64,000 nucleotides of DNA, taken from positions 280,216 to 344,215 of the forward strand of contig NZ_KB899496.1 of the NCBI RefSeq assembly GCF_000378245.1. Direction: 5' to 3'. The notes below the pieces were generated by a model. It was given only the letters and a program-made list of their open reading frames with translations. It was not told the origin of the DNA and made no database searches. How positions within the stretch are numbered: position 1 is the stretch's first letter; each line of letters opens with the position of its first letter. Origin of the DNA: Aromatoleum toluclasticum ATCC 700605. GTDB lineage: Bacteria; Pseudomonadota; Gammaproteobacteria; Burkholderiales; Rhodocyclaceae. Position numbers and translations under genes: made by a program. Positions 46,242 through 54,785 of this stretch are shown here, piece after piece.

Positions 46242-47240
46242 ATGCACCCAACGTTTCCGCTGCTCGCCGCAACCGACTTTCCCCGCATCCGGCGGGGGAC
46301 GATCGAGACGCTGCAGGTGAATCTCGGTTATCGCTGCAACCAGAGCTGCGTGCATTGCCACGTCAATGCCGGACCGACCCGTAGCGAGGAAATGTCGGTC
46401 GACAACGCGAATGCGGTGCTCGATTTTATCGCCGCGAGCCCTTCGGTGACGACGCTCGACCTGACCGGCGGCGCGCCGGAGATGAACGCGAACTTCCAGC
46501 GCCTGGTGAAGGCGGCGCGCGCCCGCGGCCTGCGGGTGATCGACCGCTGCAACCTGACGATCCTGGAGGAGCCCGGATACGAGGATCTGGCGCAATTCCT
46601 CGCCAAACAGGGGGTGGAGATCGTCGCCTCGCTGCCGTGCTACCTGGAAGACAACGTCGACCGGCAGCGCGGCAAGGGCGTGTTCGGGGCGAGCATCCGC
46701 ACGCTGAAGAAGCTCAATGCGCTGGGTTACGGCGCTTCCGGCAGCAACCTGCAACTCAACCTGGTGTACAACCCGCAAGGCCCGGTGCTGCCGCCCCCGC
46801 AGGAGGCGCTGGAGGGGGCGTATCGCGAGCATCTCGGCGAAACGTTCGGCATCGTCTTCAACCAGCTCTTCACCCTCGCGAACATGCCGATCAAGCGCTT
46901 CGGCAGCCTGCTCGTCTCGAAGGGGCAGTTCCACGACTACATGCGCACCCTGCGTGACGCGCACCGCTCGGAGAACCTCACCGCGGTGATGTGCCGCAGC
47001 CTCGTCAGCGTCGATTGGCAGGGCTATCTCTATGACTGCGACTTCAACCAGCAGCTCGGCATGCCGATCGCCGGCGACGCCCACTCCCGGCTGCATCTGC
47101 GCGACGCGACCGCCGCGACGCTCGCCGGCGGCGTGATCCGCGTCGCCGACCACTGCTACGGCTGCACGGCCGGCCAGGGATCGAGTTGTGGCGGCGCGCT
47201 GGGCGACGACCATCCCGCAACTTCACGCTGCGCAGCCTGA
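46242..47240 (+). CDS. arsS: Arsenosugar biosynthesis radical SAM protein ArsS
   Basis: 332 residues. The radical-SAM cluster motif is GYRCNQSCVHCHVNAGP (CxxxCxxC). The TGGAPEMN segment and the C-terminal motif DHCYGCTAGQGSSCGGAL, where some homologues carry selenocysteine, are diagnostic of ArsS (TIGR04167). The enzyme adds a 5'-deoxyadenosyl group to dimethylarsenite to start arsenosugar synthesis. ATG 46242 has AGGAG 7 nt before. First gene under ECF motif (g), followed by arsM 49 nt on. Confidence 0.93.
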   Translation: MHPTFPLLAATDFPRIRRGTIETLQVNLGYRCNQSCVHCHVNAGPTRSEEMSVDNANAVLDFIAASPSVTTLDLTGGAPEMNANFQRLVKAARARGLRVIDRCNLTILEEPGYEDLAQFLAKQGVEIVASLPCYLEDNVDRQRGKGVFGASIRTLKKLNALGYGASGSNLQLNLVYNPQGPVLPPPQEALEGAYREHLGETFGIVFNQLFTLANMPIKRFGSLLVSKGQFHDYMRTLRDAHRSENLTAVMCRSLVSVDWQGYLYDCDFNQQLGMPIAGDAHSRLHLRDATAATLAGGVIRVADHCYGCTAGQGSSCGGALGDDHPATSRCAA

Positions 47241-47289
47241 CGGGCGAGCCGCCGCGGATCCGACGCTCAATCCAGAGGAAACACAAGTC

Positions 47290-48336
47290 ATGCATGAACT
47301 CGTGAAGGACTACTACGGCAGCCGGCTGCAGGGCAGCGAGGACCTGCGCACCACCGCCTGCTGCGATGCGAGCCAGATGCCGGCGTGGCTGAAACCGCTG
47401 CTCGCGCGGGTTCACCCCGAAGTGCTGTCGCGCTACTACGGCTGCGGGCTGGTGTGCCCGCCGCTGCTCGACGGCTGCCGGGTGCTGGACCTGGGTTGCG
47501 GCTCGGGGCGCGACGCATACGTACTGTCGCAACTGGTCGGCGAACGGGGGCAGGTCGTCGGTGTGGACATGACCGAGGAGCAACTCGAAGTGGCGCTGCG
47601 GCACCGTGACCATCATCGCGAAGCCTTCGGCCATGCGCGCGACAACACGGGCTTCATGCTGGGTTATATCGAGCATCTCGATGAACTCGGGCTGCCCGAC
47701 GCGAGCTTCGATGTGGTGGTGTCGAACTGCGTGGTGAATCTCTCGCCGGACAAGGACGCGGTGCTGCGCAACGTGTTCCGGCTGTTGAAGCCGGGCGGCG
47801 AGTTCTATTTTTCCGACATCTACGCCGACCGTCGCGTTCCGGCGCAGGTCCGCAACGACCCCTTGCTGTATGGCGAATGTCTCGGCGGGGCGCTCTACTG
47901 GGGCGATTTCCTGGCGCTGGCGAAACGCCACGGCTTCGCCGACCCGCGACTGGTCGAAGACCGCCCGATCGCGATCACCGACCCCGCACTGGCCCAACGT
48001 GCCGCGGGGGTCGGGTTCCACTCGGCGACCTACCGCCTCTTCAAGCTCGACGGCCTCGAACCGCAATGCGAGGACTACGGGCAGGCGGTGATCTACCGCG
48101 GCACGGTGCCGGCGATGCCGCAACGTTTCCGCCTCGACAAGCACCACGACATCGAAGCCGGGCGCGTCTTCCCGGTATGCGGCAACACCTGGCGCATGCT
48201 GCACGAGACGCGCTTCCGGGCGCACTTCGAGTTCATCGGCAATTTCGAGCGCCATTACGGACTGTTCGCAGGCTGCGGCGATTCGATGCCCTTCGACCGC
48301 GATGCGCAGACGAGCGTCGCGGGCGGCTGCTGCTGA
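47290..48336 (+). CDS. arsM: Arsenite methyltransferase ArsM (arsenosugar type)
   Basis: 348 residues. Rossmann SAM site VLDLGCGSGRDAYVLSQLVG; the arsenic-binding cysteines fit VVSNCVVNLSPDKDAVL and GCGLVCPP with TTACCDASQMP near the N-terminus. It ends VAGGCC, a typical ArsM C-terminal pair. It converts As(III) to methylated arsenicals, the substrate for ArsS. ATG 47290 (MHELVKDYYGSRLQGSED) follows AGAGGAA. Next is a PstS-type gene after 12 nt, so arsenical handling and phosphate-type transport share an operon. Confidence 0.95.
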   Translation: MHELVKDYYGSRLQGSEDLRTTACCDASQMPAWLKPLLARVHPEVLSRYYGCGLVCPPLLDGCRVLDLGCGSGRDAYVLSQLVGERGQVVGVDMTEEQLEVALRHRDHHREAFGHARDNTGFMLGYIEHLDELGLPDASFDVVVSNCVVNLSPDKDAVLRNVFRLLKPGGEFYFSDIYADRRVPAQVRNDPLLYGECLGGALYWGDFLALAKRHGFADPRLVEDRPIAITDPALAQRAAGVGFHSATYRLFKLDGLEPQCEDYGQAVIYRGTVPAMPQRFRLDKHHDIEAGRVFPVCGNTWRMLHETRFRAHFEFIGNFERHYGLFAGCGDSMPFDRDAQTSVAGGCC

Positions 48337-48348
48337 GGGGCGGGCGCG

Positions 48349-49176
48349 ATGAAACTTGTGCCGAGGAACCTGTTTTTCGTGGTGACGCTCGTGGCTGCCC
48401 TGTTCGCCGCGGGTTGCTCGCGCCAGTCGGGCGAACATCTCGTCCTGACCGGCTCGAGCACCATTGCGCCGCTCGCGACTGTGCTCGCCGAACGCTTCGA
48501 GGCCGCCCATCCGGGTGTCAAGGTCGACGTGCAGGCCGGAGGTTCGGCACGCGGGGTCGCCGACGTGCGCCAGGGCCTGGCGAACATTGGCATGGTGTCG
48601 CGCGCGCTGAAGGCGGACGAGGGCGATCTCGTCGCCGACACCATCGCGCAAGATGGCATCGCGATGATCGTGCATCGCGACAACCCGGTGGCCGCGCTCA
48701 CGCGCGAGCAGATCATCGCGATCTACACCGGCAAACTGCGCGACTGGAAGGCGGTCGGCGGCACGGATGCGCCGATCACGGTGGTGAACAAGGCCGAAGG
48801 GCGCTCGACGCTCGAGCTCTTCCTGAGCCACCTCAAGCTCGAGGCTCCGGCCATTCGCGCGGACGTGGTGATCGGCGACAACCAGCAGGGGATCAAGACC
48901 GTGGCGGGCAACCCGCAGGCGATCGGCTACGTGTCGATCGGCACGGCCGAGTACGAGGCGGGTCGCGGCACGCCCGTCCGCCTGCTGCCGCTCGACGGCG
49001 TCGAGCCCTCGACCGCGACGGTCGCCGCCGGGCGCTTTCCGCTGTCGCGGCCACTGAACCTCGTCCATCGCGGCGAGCTTTCCGGCATCGCGCGCGATTT
49101 CGTCGCGTTCGCGCGCTCGCCCCAGGTGAACGACCTTGTCACCGGCCAGTATTTCGTTCCGCCGGCCGTCCGCTGA
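48349..49176 (+). CDS. Phosphate-type ABC substrate-binding lipoprotein (PstS-like)
   Basis: 275 residues. Lipobox ALFAAGCSR at about 20. The phosphate-binding-fold motifs are LTGSSTIAPLATVLAERFE, GGSARGVADVRQGLANIGM and NKAEGRSTLELFLSHL. It lies in an arsM-pst operon, so it may bind phosphate or, given context, arsenate discriminatively. In arsenosugar loci of other bacteria a pst-like set also occurs. Overlaps the permease gene by 41 nt. Confidence 0.9.
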   Translation: MKLVPRNLFFVVTLVAALFAAGCSRQSGEHLVLTGSSTIAPLATVLAERFEAAHPGVKVDVQAGGSARGVADVRQGLANIGMVSRALKADEGDLVADTIAQDGIAMIVHRDNPVAALTREQIIAIYTGKLRDWKAVGGTDAPITVVNKAEGRSTLELFLSHLKLEAPAIRADVVIGDNQQGIKTVAGNPQAIGYVSIGTAEYEAGRGTPVRLLPLDGVEPSTATVAAGRFPLSRPLNLVHRGELSGIARDFVAFARSPQVNDLVTGQYFVPPAVR

Positions 49177-50032
49177 CCGCCTGCTGTATCGCGCGCTCGC
49201 GGTCTCCGCGGGCGCCGTCGCGGCCATCCTCGCGCTGATCCTCGTCTACCTGACGGCGGCGAGCGCCAGCCTGCTCTTTGCCGACGCGGGGCTGTGGCGG
49301 CTGGACTGGCATCCTTCGCTCGGTGCCTACGGCCTGCTCGCGATGCTCGTCGGTTCGCTGACGGTGAGCGCGCTGGCCCTGCTTTTCGCCGTGCCGCCCG
49401 GCCTGGTGCTGGCGATCTGGGGGCGCTTCTTCGCGCCGCCGTGGCTGGGTGGGCTATACCGCGGCGCGATGGGGCTGCTGGCAAGCATTCCGTCGGTGGT
49501 GTACGGATTCTGGGGGCTGGTGACGCTGGTGCCGTGGCTCAATCGCTGGGCGCCGCCGGGGGCGAGCCTGCTCGCCGCGGCGCTGGTGCTGGCGTTGATG
49601 ATCCTGCCCATCCTCGTGCTGCAGGCCGACCTCGCGCTCGACGAGGCGCGGCGGCGCCACCTCCCCGCGGCCATGGCGCTGGGCGCCTCGGTCAGCGGGA
49701 CGGTGCGCCGCGTGCTCCTGCCGACGGCCGCGCCCGAATTGCTTCCGGCCGTCCTGCTGCAGCTCGGACGTGCGCTGGGCGAGACGATGGCGGTGCTGAT
49801 GGTGGCGGGCAACGTGGTGCAGCTGCCCGCCACCATCACTTCGCCGATCCGCACGCTCACCGCCAACATCGCGCTCGAGATGGCCTACGCCAGCGGTGCG
49901 CATCAGACGGCGCTGTTCGCCAGCGGATGGCTGCTGCTCGTGCTGGTGACGCTGATCATGCTCGGCGCACGGGCCATGGCCGGGCGCTTCGGGGCGGGGC
50001 CGGCCGGCGAGGGGAGGGGCGATGCGCGTTGA
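49136..50032 (+). CDS. pstC: Phosphate ABC permease PstC
   Basis: About 298 residues with six membrane helices. SLTVSALALLFAVPPGLVLAIW and LASIPSVVYGFWGLVTLVPW are PstC-like; the ATPase contact is LGASVSGTVRRVLLPTAAPELL. The start is a TTG at 49136 inside pstS, the only reasonable start before the first helix, and needs checking. It overlaps pstA by 11 nt. Confidence 0.86.
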   Translation: MSPASISFRRPSADRLLYRALAVSAGAVAAILALILVYLTAASASLLFADAGLWRLDWHPSLGAYGLLAMLVGSLTVSALALLFAVPPGLVLAIWGRFFAPPWLGGLYRGAMGLLASIPSVVYGFWGLVTLVPWLNRWAPPGASLLAAALVLALMILPILVLQADLALDEARRRHLPAAMALGASVSGTVRRVLLPTAAPELLPAVLLQLGRALGETMAVLMVAGNVVQLPATITSPIRTLTANIALEMAYASGAHQTALFASGWLLLVLVTLIMLGARAMAGRFGAGPAGEGRGDAR

Positions 50033-50876
50033 AGCGCTGGATCGCGCGGGGCGCAGCGATCGCTTGCACGGCCGCTGGATGGGCCTGCTCGCCATGCTGA
50101 CCCTGCTGGTGCCGCTGCTGCTGATCGGCGAACTGCTGGTCGACGGGCTGCCGGCGCTGGGCGCGGATTTCCTTCTGAGCGCCCCGACCGATGCGGGACT
50201 GGGCGGCGGCATCGGCTCCGTGCTGGTATCGACGCTGTGGGTGCTCGCGGTGTGCCTGGGCGTCGTGCTGCCGCTGGGGCTGGGATGCGCGCTGTTCCTG
50301 GTCGAGCATGTGCGCGCCGGGAGCCGGCTCGAACGCGCCCTGCAGCTCACGCTGGACGTCCTGGGCGGCGTGCCCTCCATCGTTTTCGGCCTGTTCGGCA
50401 ACCGCTTCTTCGCGGTCGAACTGGGGCTGGGTTTCTCCATCCTGTCCGGCGGGTTGACGCTCGCCTGCATGGTGCTGCCGCTTTTCATCCGCGCCGCCGA
50501 GCAGTCGCTGCGCCAGTGCCCCACCGGCTACCGCCAGGCTGCGGCGGCGCTGGCGCTGTCGCGCTGGGGTTTCGCGCGACGCATCCTGCTGCCCACCGCG
50601 GCCCCGGGCATCGCGCTGGGCGTGGTGCTCGCATCCGGCCGCGCGCTGGCCGAGACGGCGGTGCTGCTGTTCACCGCCGGCTACGTGACGCGCTGGCCGG
50701 GGAGCTGGTTCGACTCGGGCCGCACGCTCGCGGTGCATATCTACGACCTCGCGATGAACGTATCGGGAGGCAGCACCAATGCCGCCGCGACCGCGCTGGT
50801 CCTGCTGGTGCTGGCCATCGGCATCCAGGCACTCGCCGTCGCGCTCGGCCGGATTTCAAGGGGAGTTTCAGCATGA
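50022..50876 (+). CDS. pstA: Phosphate ABC permease PstA
   Basis: 284 residues, six helices. GGIGSVLVSTLWVLAVCLGVV, VLGGVPSIVFGLFG and the EAA-like loop ALSRWGFARRILLPTAAPGIA are PstA features. Starts at ATG 50022 inside the pstC end and overlaps pstB by 4 nt. With PstC it forms the membrane channel. Confidence 0.9.
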   Translation: MRVEALDRAGRSDRLHGRWMGLLAMLTLLVPLLLIGELLVDGLPALGADFLLSAPTDAGLGGGIGSVLVSTLWVLAVCLGVVLPLGLGCALFLVEHVRAGSRLERALQLTLDVLGGVPSIVFGLFGNRFFAVELGLGFSILSGGLTLACMVLPLFIRAAEQSLRQCPTGYRQAAAALALSRWGFARRILLPTAAPGIALGVVLASGRALAETAVLLFTAGYVTRWPGSWFDSGRTLAVHIYDLAMNVSGGSTNAAATALVLLVLAIGIQALAVALGRISRGVSA

Positions 50877-51658
50877 TCGACGACCGGACGGCTGCACCCG
50901 CACTCGAACTGGATGACGTGTCGGTATCCTACGGCAGCCGCCCGGCCGTCCGGCATGCGAGCCTGAGCGTCGCGCCGGGCGAGCTGATGGCGCTGGTCGG
51001 CCCCAGCGGTTGCGGCAAGAGCAGCCTGCTCGCCGCGATCAACCGCATGACCGACATGGTTCCCGGATGCCGCGTCAGCGGCGACATCCGCATCGGCGGC
51101 GCCTCCGTGACGGGGCAGGGCGTGTCCCTGCCGCTCCTGCGGCGGCGCGTCGGGATGGTGTTCCAGCAGCCCAATCCCTTTCCCCTGTCGATCGCCGACA
51201 ACCTGCATTTCCCCTTGCGCGAACATGGCATCGGCCGCCGCGACGTGCGCGAGCGCATGGTCGAACGCGCGCTGCGCGACGTCGGCCTGTGGAGCGAGGT
51301 GGCCGGACGCCTCGACCAGTCGGCGCTCACGCTCTCGGGCGGCCAGCAGCAGCGGCTGTGCGTCGCGCGGGCCATCGTCCTCGCGCCCGAGGTGCTGCTG
51401 CTCGACGAACCCTGCAGCGCGCTGGACCCGATCGCGACGGCCTCGGTCGAACGCCTGATCCGCGATCTGAAGGGCCGCTACACGATGCTGATGGTCACGC
51501 ACAACCTCGCGCAGGCACGACGGCTCGCCGACGCGGTCGCCGTGTGCTGGGTCGAGAACGGCTGCGGCTGCGTGGTCGAGAGCGGGGCGACGGAGCACAT
51601 CTTCACCACACCCGGACACCCCGTCACGCAGGCCTACTGCCAGGGGCTCGCTGGTTAG
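50873..51658 (+). CDS. pstB: Phosphate ABC ATPase PstB
   Basis: 261 residues. Walker A GPSGCGKSS, Q-loop FQQPNPFPLSIADN, signature LSGGQQQRLCVARAI, Walker B LLLDEPCSALDPIAT, and switch His VTHNLAQARRLAD. The NPFP element is diagnostic of PstB. It ends the arsS operon. No phoU follows; a decayed flavoprotein gene lies on the other strand. Confidence 0.93.
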   Translation: MIDDRTAAPALELDDVSVSYGSRPAVRHASLSVAPGELMALVGPSGCGKSSLLAAINRMTDMVPGCRVSGDIRIGGASVTGQGVSLPLLRRRVGMVFQQPNPFPLSIADNLHFPLREHGIGRRDVRERMVERALRDVGLWSEVAGRLDQSALTLSGGQQQRLCVARAIVLAPEVLLLDEPCSALDPIATASVERLIRDLKGRYTMLMVTHNLAQARRLADAVAVCWVENGCGCVVESGATEHIFTTPGHPVTQAYCQGLAG

Positions 51659-51663
51659 ACCAC

Positions 51664-52009
51664 TCATCTCGCCGGCAAGTCGCGATACCGCGCCATGAAA
51701 CGCCGGTCGATCGCGTCCTTCCAGCGCCACACCCAGCGGCCGGCGACCCGGGTCGGCCCCCCATGACGAAGCGGACGCCAGCCCAGTGGGCGAGGCGCGG
51801 CAGGTCGATATGGATGTCCTCGGCCTCATAATGGCTCGCGACATAGCCCGGAAGCATCCGGAGTAGGGCGTCTGCGCATCGGTGCGGATCACGGTGAGCC
51901 GCACCCCCGTCAGCGGCACCAGGCCGAAGCGGCGGATCACCTCAACGTGGCTGTGTCCGCCCCCGACGAGGACGATTTCAGTCAGCGCCTCCTTCTCGGT
52001 GTTTTGCAT
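51664..52009 (-). pseudogene. Remnant of a pyridine-nucleotide-disulfide oxidoreductase (SelD-associated type)
   Basis: The N-terminal 48 residues (MQNTEKEALTEIVLVGGGHS, then VEVIRRFGLVPLTGVRLTV) form an FAD-binding start. A 1-nt loss at TCCGGATG (about 51856) shifts the frame, after which MLPGYVASHYEAEDIHIDLP continues the same protein for about 35 residues. A further large deletion joins it to the normal C-terminus WVWRWKDAIDRRFMARYRDL in a third frame. The full gene would be over 1 kb, so about two thirds is missing. The type resembles flavoprotein domains fused to or beside SelD (selenophosphate synthase). Confidence 0.85.
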
Positions 52010-52018
52010 GAGGCGTGC

Positions 52019-52049
52019 TGTAAGGGTGCGAAGCCGGCAAGCGACAAAT
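52019..52049 (+). promoter_or_regulatory. ECF-type promoter motif (h), upstream of the small protein/YeeE pair
   Basis: TGTAAGGGT (52019-52027), 14 nt, CGACAAAT (52042-52049). It begins just 9 nt right of the flavoprotein remnant and points to 52129. Confidence 0.75.
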
Positions 52050-52128
52050 TCGAAGGAGCGATGACCGCGTACCCTGGTCCGGGCGTGTCGGAGCAGGCAG
52101 TGCCATCGCCCTGTTCGAGGAGATCGAA

Positions 52129-52335
52129 GTGGAGAAGTTGCAACATTATGTCGGACGGCTCGTGCGACTGCGGCCCGCGATCTTTGATCGTCTCGCAAGC
52201 GAGGTTCGCCGTCGCGGCGCAGCGGTCGAGAACAGCTTCATCGTGGCATCCGCGCGCACCGCCTGCAACAAACTCGTGTGCTGCGGGGCCGACCGATGCC
52301 TGCTGGTCAGCCCCGCGGACGTGAGCCTGGTGTAG
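52129..52335 (+). CDS. Small conserved protein of unknown function
   Basis: 68 residues from a GTG start at 52129 (EKLQHYVGRLVRLRPAIFDR). C-terminal ACNKLVCCGADRCLLVSPADV has four cysteines. The compact beta-rich pattern with the VGRLVRL opening suggests a single small domain. No family recognised. It lies 9 nt upstream of the YeeE/YedE transporter with ECF motif (h) 80-110 nt before it. Confidence 0.65.
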   Translation: MEKLQHYVGRLVRLRPAIFDRLASEVRRRGAAVENSFIVASARTACNKLVCCGADRCLLVSPADVSLV

Positions 52336-52344
52336 GGGAGCACA

Positions 52345-53358
52345 ATGACCCTGCTTCACGCCGGTGCGCTCCTGCTCGCCGCCATAGTCGGCTTTGCGGC
52401 CCATCGTGCGAGCCTGTGCACGGTAAAGGCCGTCGCGGAAGTCATGAGTTCGGGGACCGCGCACATGTTCGGCAGTTTTGCCCGCGCGGCCTTGTGGGCA
52501 GCGGCTATTGCAGGTGTGGTGGGATTTATCGGGCCCGGCACGCTGCAGGCGCCGGTCGCCTGGAGTCCATCGTTCTCGCTCGCAGGCGGCTTCGTCTTTG
52601 GTGTTGGCGCCGCGCTCAATGGCGGGTGCTCGCTGTCCACGGTCCAGCGCTTGATCGACGGCGAGTTGTCGATGCTGGCGACGCTCGTCGGACTCGCGGC
52701 GGGCGTCGCATTCGGCCAGGCGTTCATCGTCAGTGGTGGCGTTTCCGCTCAGCCCATGCCCGCTTCGCCGTGGATGACCCACCCGCCCTGGGCTGTCTTG
52801 CTGCTGGTGGGTTTGCTGCTCTGGTGCGTGCGGGAAGCGTTTCGCCTCCTGCATGCAGCGGTGCCCGCGACCACGATCCGGGAGATACTTGGCCAACCCA
52901 CCTACCAGCCGGCGCCGGCCGCCGCCTTGATGGGCGTCGCCGCCGGCACCCTTTACCCGTTGCAGGGCGCCTGGACCTACACCAATTTCCTCCGCAGCGA
53001 AGCGGGCGCGTGGCTCGGCGCGGTGGTCCCGCCATCCGGTTTTCATGCGCTGCTCGTGACCAGCGTTCTGGCGGGCATGTTGCTTTCAGCACGGCAGCGC
53101 AACTCCTTCCATCTGCGCACCGCGCCAGCCCCCGTTTTCTTGCGCGCTGCTTGTGGCGGCGCGCTGATGGGGATTGGTGTGGCCCTGATCCCGGGAGGCA
53201 ACGATACCTTGCTGCTCGCGGCGATTCCTGCGTTCTGGCCATGGGCGTTGCCGACTTATCTGGCTCTCATCGGCGGCGTCGCGGTCACCATGCTGGCGAT
53301 GCGGGCTGTCACGAGGACCACGCCCGAAGTGCGGTGTCGTGCCGATGGCTGTGACTGA
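52345..53358 (+). CDS. YeeE/YedE family sulfur-compound transporter (second copy)
   Basis: 337 residues, about nine helices. Cysteine motifs: AAHRASLCTVKAVAEVMSSG near the start, GVGAALNGGCSLSTVQRLID near 90-110, and late GGALMGIGVALIPGGNDTLL, where the second cysteine motif of YeeE is replaced. The protein is likely a thiosulfate or sulfur-compound permease. It is under ECF motif (h), as the YeeE/YedE gene at 25042 is under motif (a). It converges on the PNPOx-FNR gene. Confidence 0.85.
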   Translation: MTLLHAGALLLAAIVGFAAHRASLCTVKAVAEVMSSGTAHMFGSFARAALWAAAIAGVVGFIGPGTLQAPVAWSPSFSLAGGFVFGVGAALNGGCSLSTVQRLIDGELSMLATLVGLAAGVAFGQAFIVSGGVSAQPMPASPWMTHPPWAVLLLVGLLLWCVREAFRLLHAAVPATTIREILGQPTYQPAPAAALMGVAAGTLYPLQGAWTYTNFLRSEAGAWLGAVVPPSGFHALLVTSVLAGMLLSARQRNSFHLRTAPAPVFLRAACGGALMGIGVALIPGGNDTLLLAAIPAFWPWALPTYLALIGGVAVTMLAMRAVTRTTPEVRCRADGCD

Positions 53359-53432
53359 TGTGGGCGGGGCGGTGTGAGAGCGCACCACAACGATCCCTGT
53401 CAAGGGTGATCGGATCTTTTCGGGCGGTTCGG

Positions 53433-54728
53433 TCAGTAGAAGGACTCGGACTGCACCCGCTCCGGCGCGATGCCGAGTCGTCGGGCCTCGGTGCGCACAG
53501 CCTCGATCAAGGACGCAGGTCCGCAGACGTAGAACACCGCGACCGCAAGCGCATGCCGCAGCACCTCGGAGACGTCGAGCCGGCGTTGCCCCGGGACGCG
53601 ACTGAAATAGGTGAAGTAGGCGCTTGGCAGCTCGGCCGCGAGTTGCTCGCGATAAGCCATATCTGAAGCTGTGCGTCCCGTGTAGTGCAGTTCGAATGGA
53701 GTGCCGCGCCGCCGAAGCGCCAGGGCCATGGCCCTGATCGGGGTGATCCCGATGCCGCCGGCAATCAGCACCGCCGCCCGCGGATCGGGGTGCAGCGCAA
53801 AGTGGTTGATCGGCCGCGACACACGCAACCGCGTGCCGATCTGCCACGTCTCATGGATCGCGACCGAGCCTCCGTGTCCATCGCTCTCGCGGAGCACGGC
53901 AATTTCATAGACATCGCGGTTTGCGGGGTCGGCGGCAAACGAGTATTGCCGTGTGACGACGGATCCGTCGGCAAGCCTTATCGGCACTTCGAGGTGTGAA
54001 CCGGCCTCCGCCGGCGGCAAGCGGCCCCAGTCTTCTGCGCGCAATTCATAGGCTCGCACGCGCGAGGTCAGTTGCCGGACACCGGTGATCGCGAGCGCAA
54101 GTTCCCCGCTGCCGAGCGGCCCCGTGGATCCGGGGTTTCCGCCCGATACGGTTCGGGCGTGCGCCTCGATAGCGTCCCTGATCCGCTGCGCGACTTCATC
54201 TTCCGTATAGCGTGGAGTGATGTACTTCGGGCAGTTCCAGTCGAAGCCCTCGATGCGGATCACGATGCCGCGCTCGACACGTGCGCGGTAGTGCGGGTTG
54301 TCTAACCGTGCCAGCAATTCCGGTTCGCTGTCCTCGTCGATGACCCGTGCCCTTCCGAGGATCTTCAGGCGCGCCTGATGCGGATAGTCCATCAGGAACA
54401 GGCTGACACGGTCGTCGCCGACGAGGTTGCCTGTCGAAATGTACTGGCGGTTGCCGCTGAAATCGGCGAACCCGACCGTGTGCGAATCGAGCACCTTGAG
54501 AAAACCCGGCGGCCCGCCGCGATGCTGGACATACGGCCAGCCGGTTTCGCTCACCGTACCCAGATAGAAGCTGTCGCGCGCCGCGATGAAGTCCATCTCG
54601 TAGGGACCGAGCACGGGCGCCTCAATCCCGTGGTGCTCGCCGCCTGCGTACGCATCGCGGCTCCCCATGCGCGCCTGCAGTGCCCGCACGCTAGGGGTGA
54701 AGGCTATTTGCATGAATGCGTTGGTCAT
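53433..54728 (-). CDS. Pyridoxamine-oxidase-like domain fused to a ferredoxin-NADP reductase domain
   Basis: 431 residues. Residues 1-190 are PNPOx-like flavin-binding (DSFYLGTVSETGWPYVQHRG, FLKVLDSHTVGFADFSGNRQ, VSLFLMDYPHQARLKILGRA). From about 210 an FNR-like module follows (RQYSFAADPANRDVYEIAVL for FAD, AVLIAGGIGITPIRAMALAL for NAD(P)). The C-terminal 2Fe-2S ferredoxin domain seen in larger homologues is missing; it ends RVQSESFY. The fusion suggests an NAD(P)H-driven flavin electron shuttle. M1 (54728) or M6 (54713). Downstream of an AhpD-like gene in the same direction. Confidence 0.9.
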   Translation of the reverse strand: MTNAFMQIAFTPSVRALQARMGSRDAYAGGEHHGIEAPVLGPYEMDFIAARDSFYLGTVSETGWPYVQHRGGPPGFLKVLDSHTVGFADFSGNRQYISTGNLVGDDRVSLFLMDYPHQARLKILGRARVIDEDSEPELLARLDNPHYRARVERGIVIRIEGFDWNCPKYITPRYTEDEVAQRIRDAIEAHARTVSGGNPGSTGPLGSGELALAITGVRQLTSRVRAYELRAEDWGRLPPAEAGSHLEVPIRLADGSVVTRQYSFAADPANRDVYEIAVLRESDGHGGSVAIHETWQIGTRLRVSRPINHFALHPDPRAAVLIAGGIGITPIRAMALALRRRGTPFELHYTGRTASDMAYREQLAAELPSAYFTYFSRVPGQRRLDVSEVLRHALAVAVFYVCGPASLIEAVRTEARRLGIAPERVQSESFY

Positions 54729-54785
54729 GGAGACCTCCCCGGTGCAGAGCGGAAGGGAGCAAGCCCTTCCGCAATCGCATTGATC

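Noticed and set aside
48349..51658. Standard pho regulon pst operon
   Set aside because: No phoU, no clear Pho box seen, and direct linkage to arsS-arsM; the operon is better read as part of the arsenic unit.
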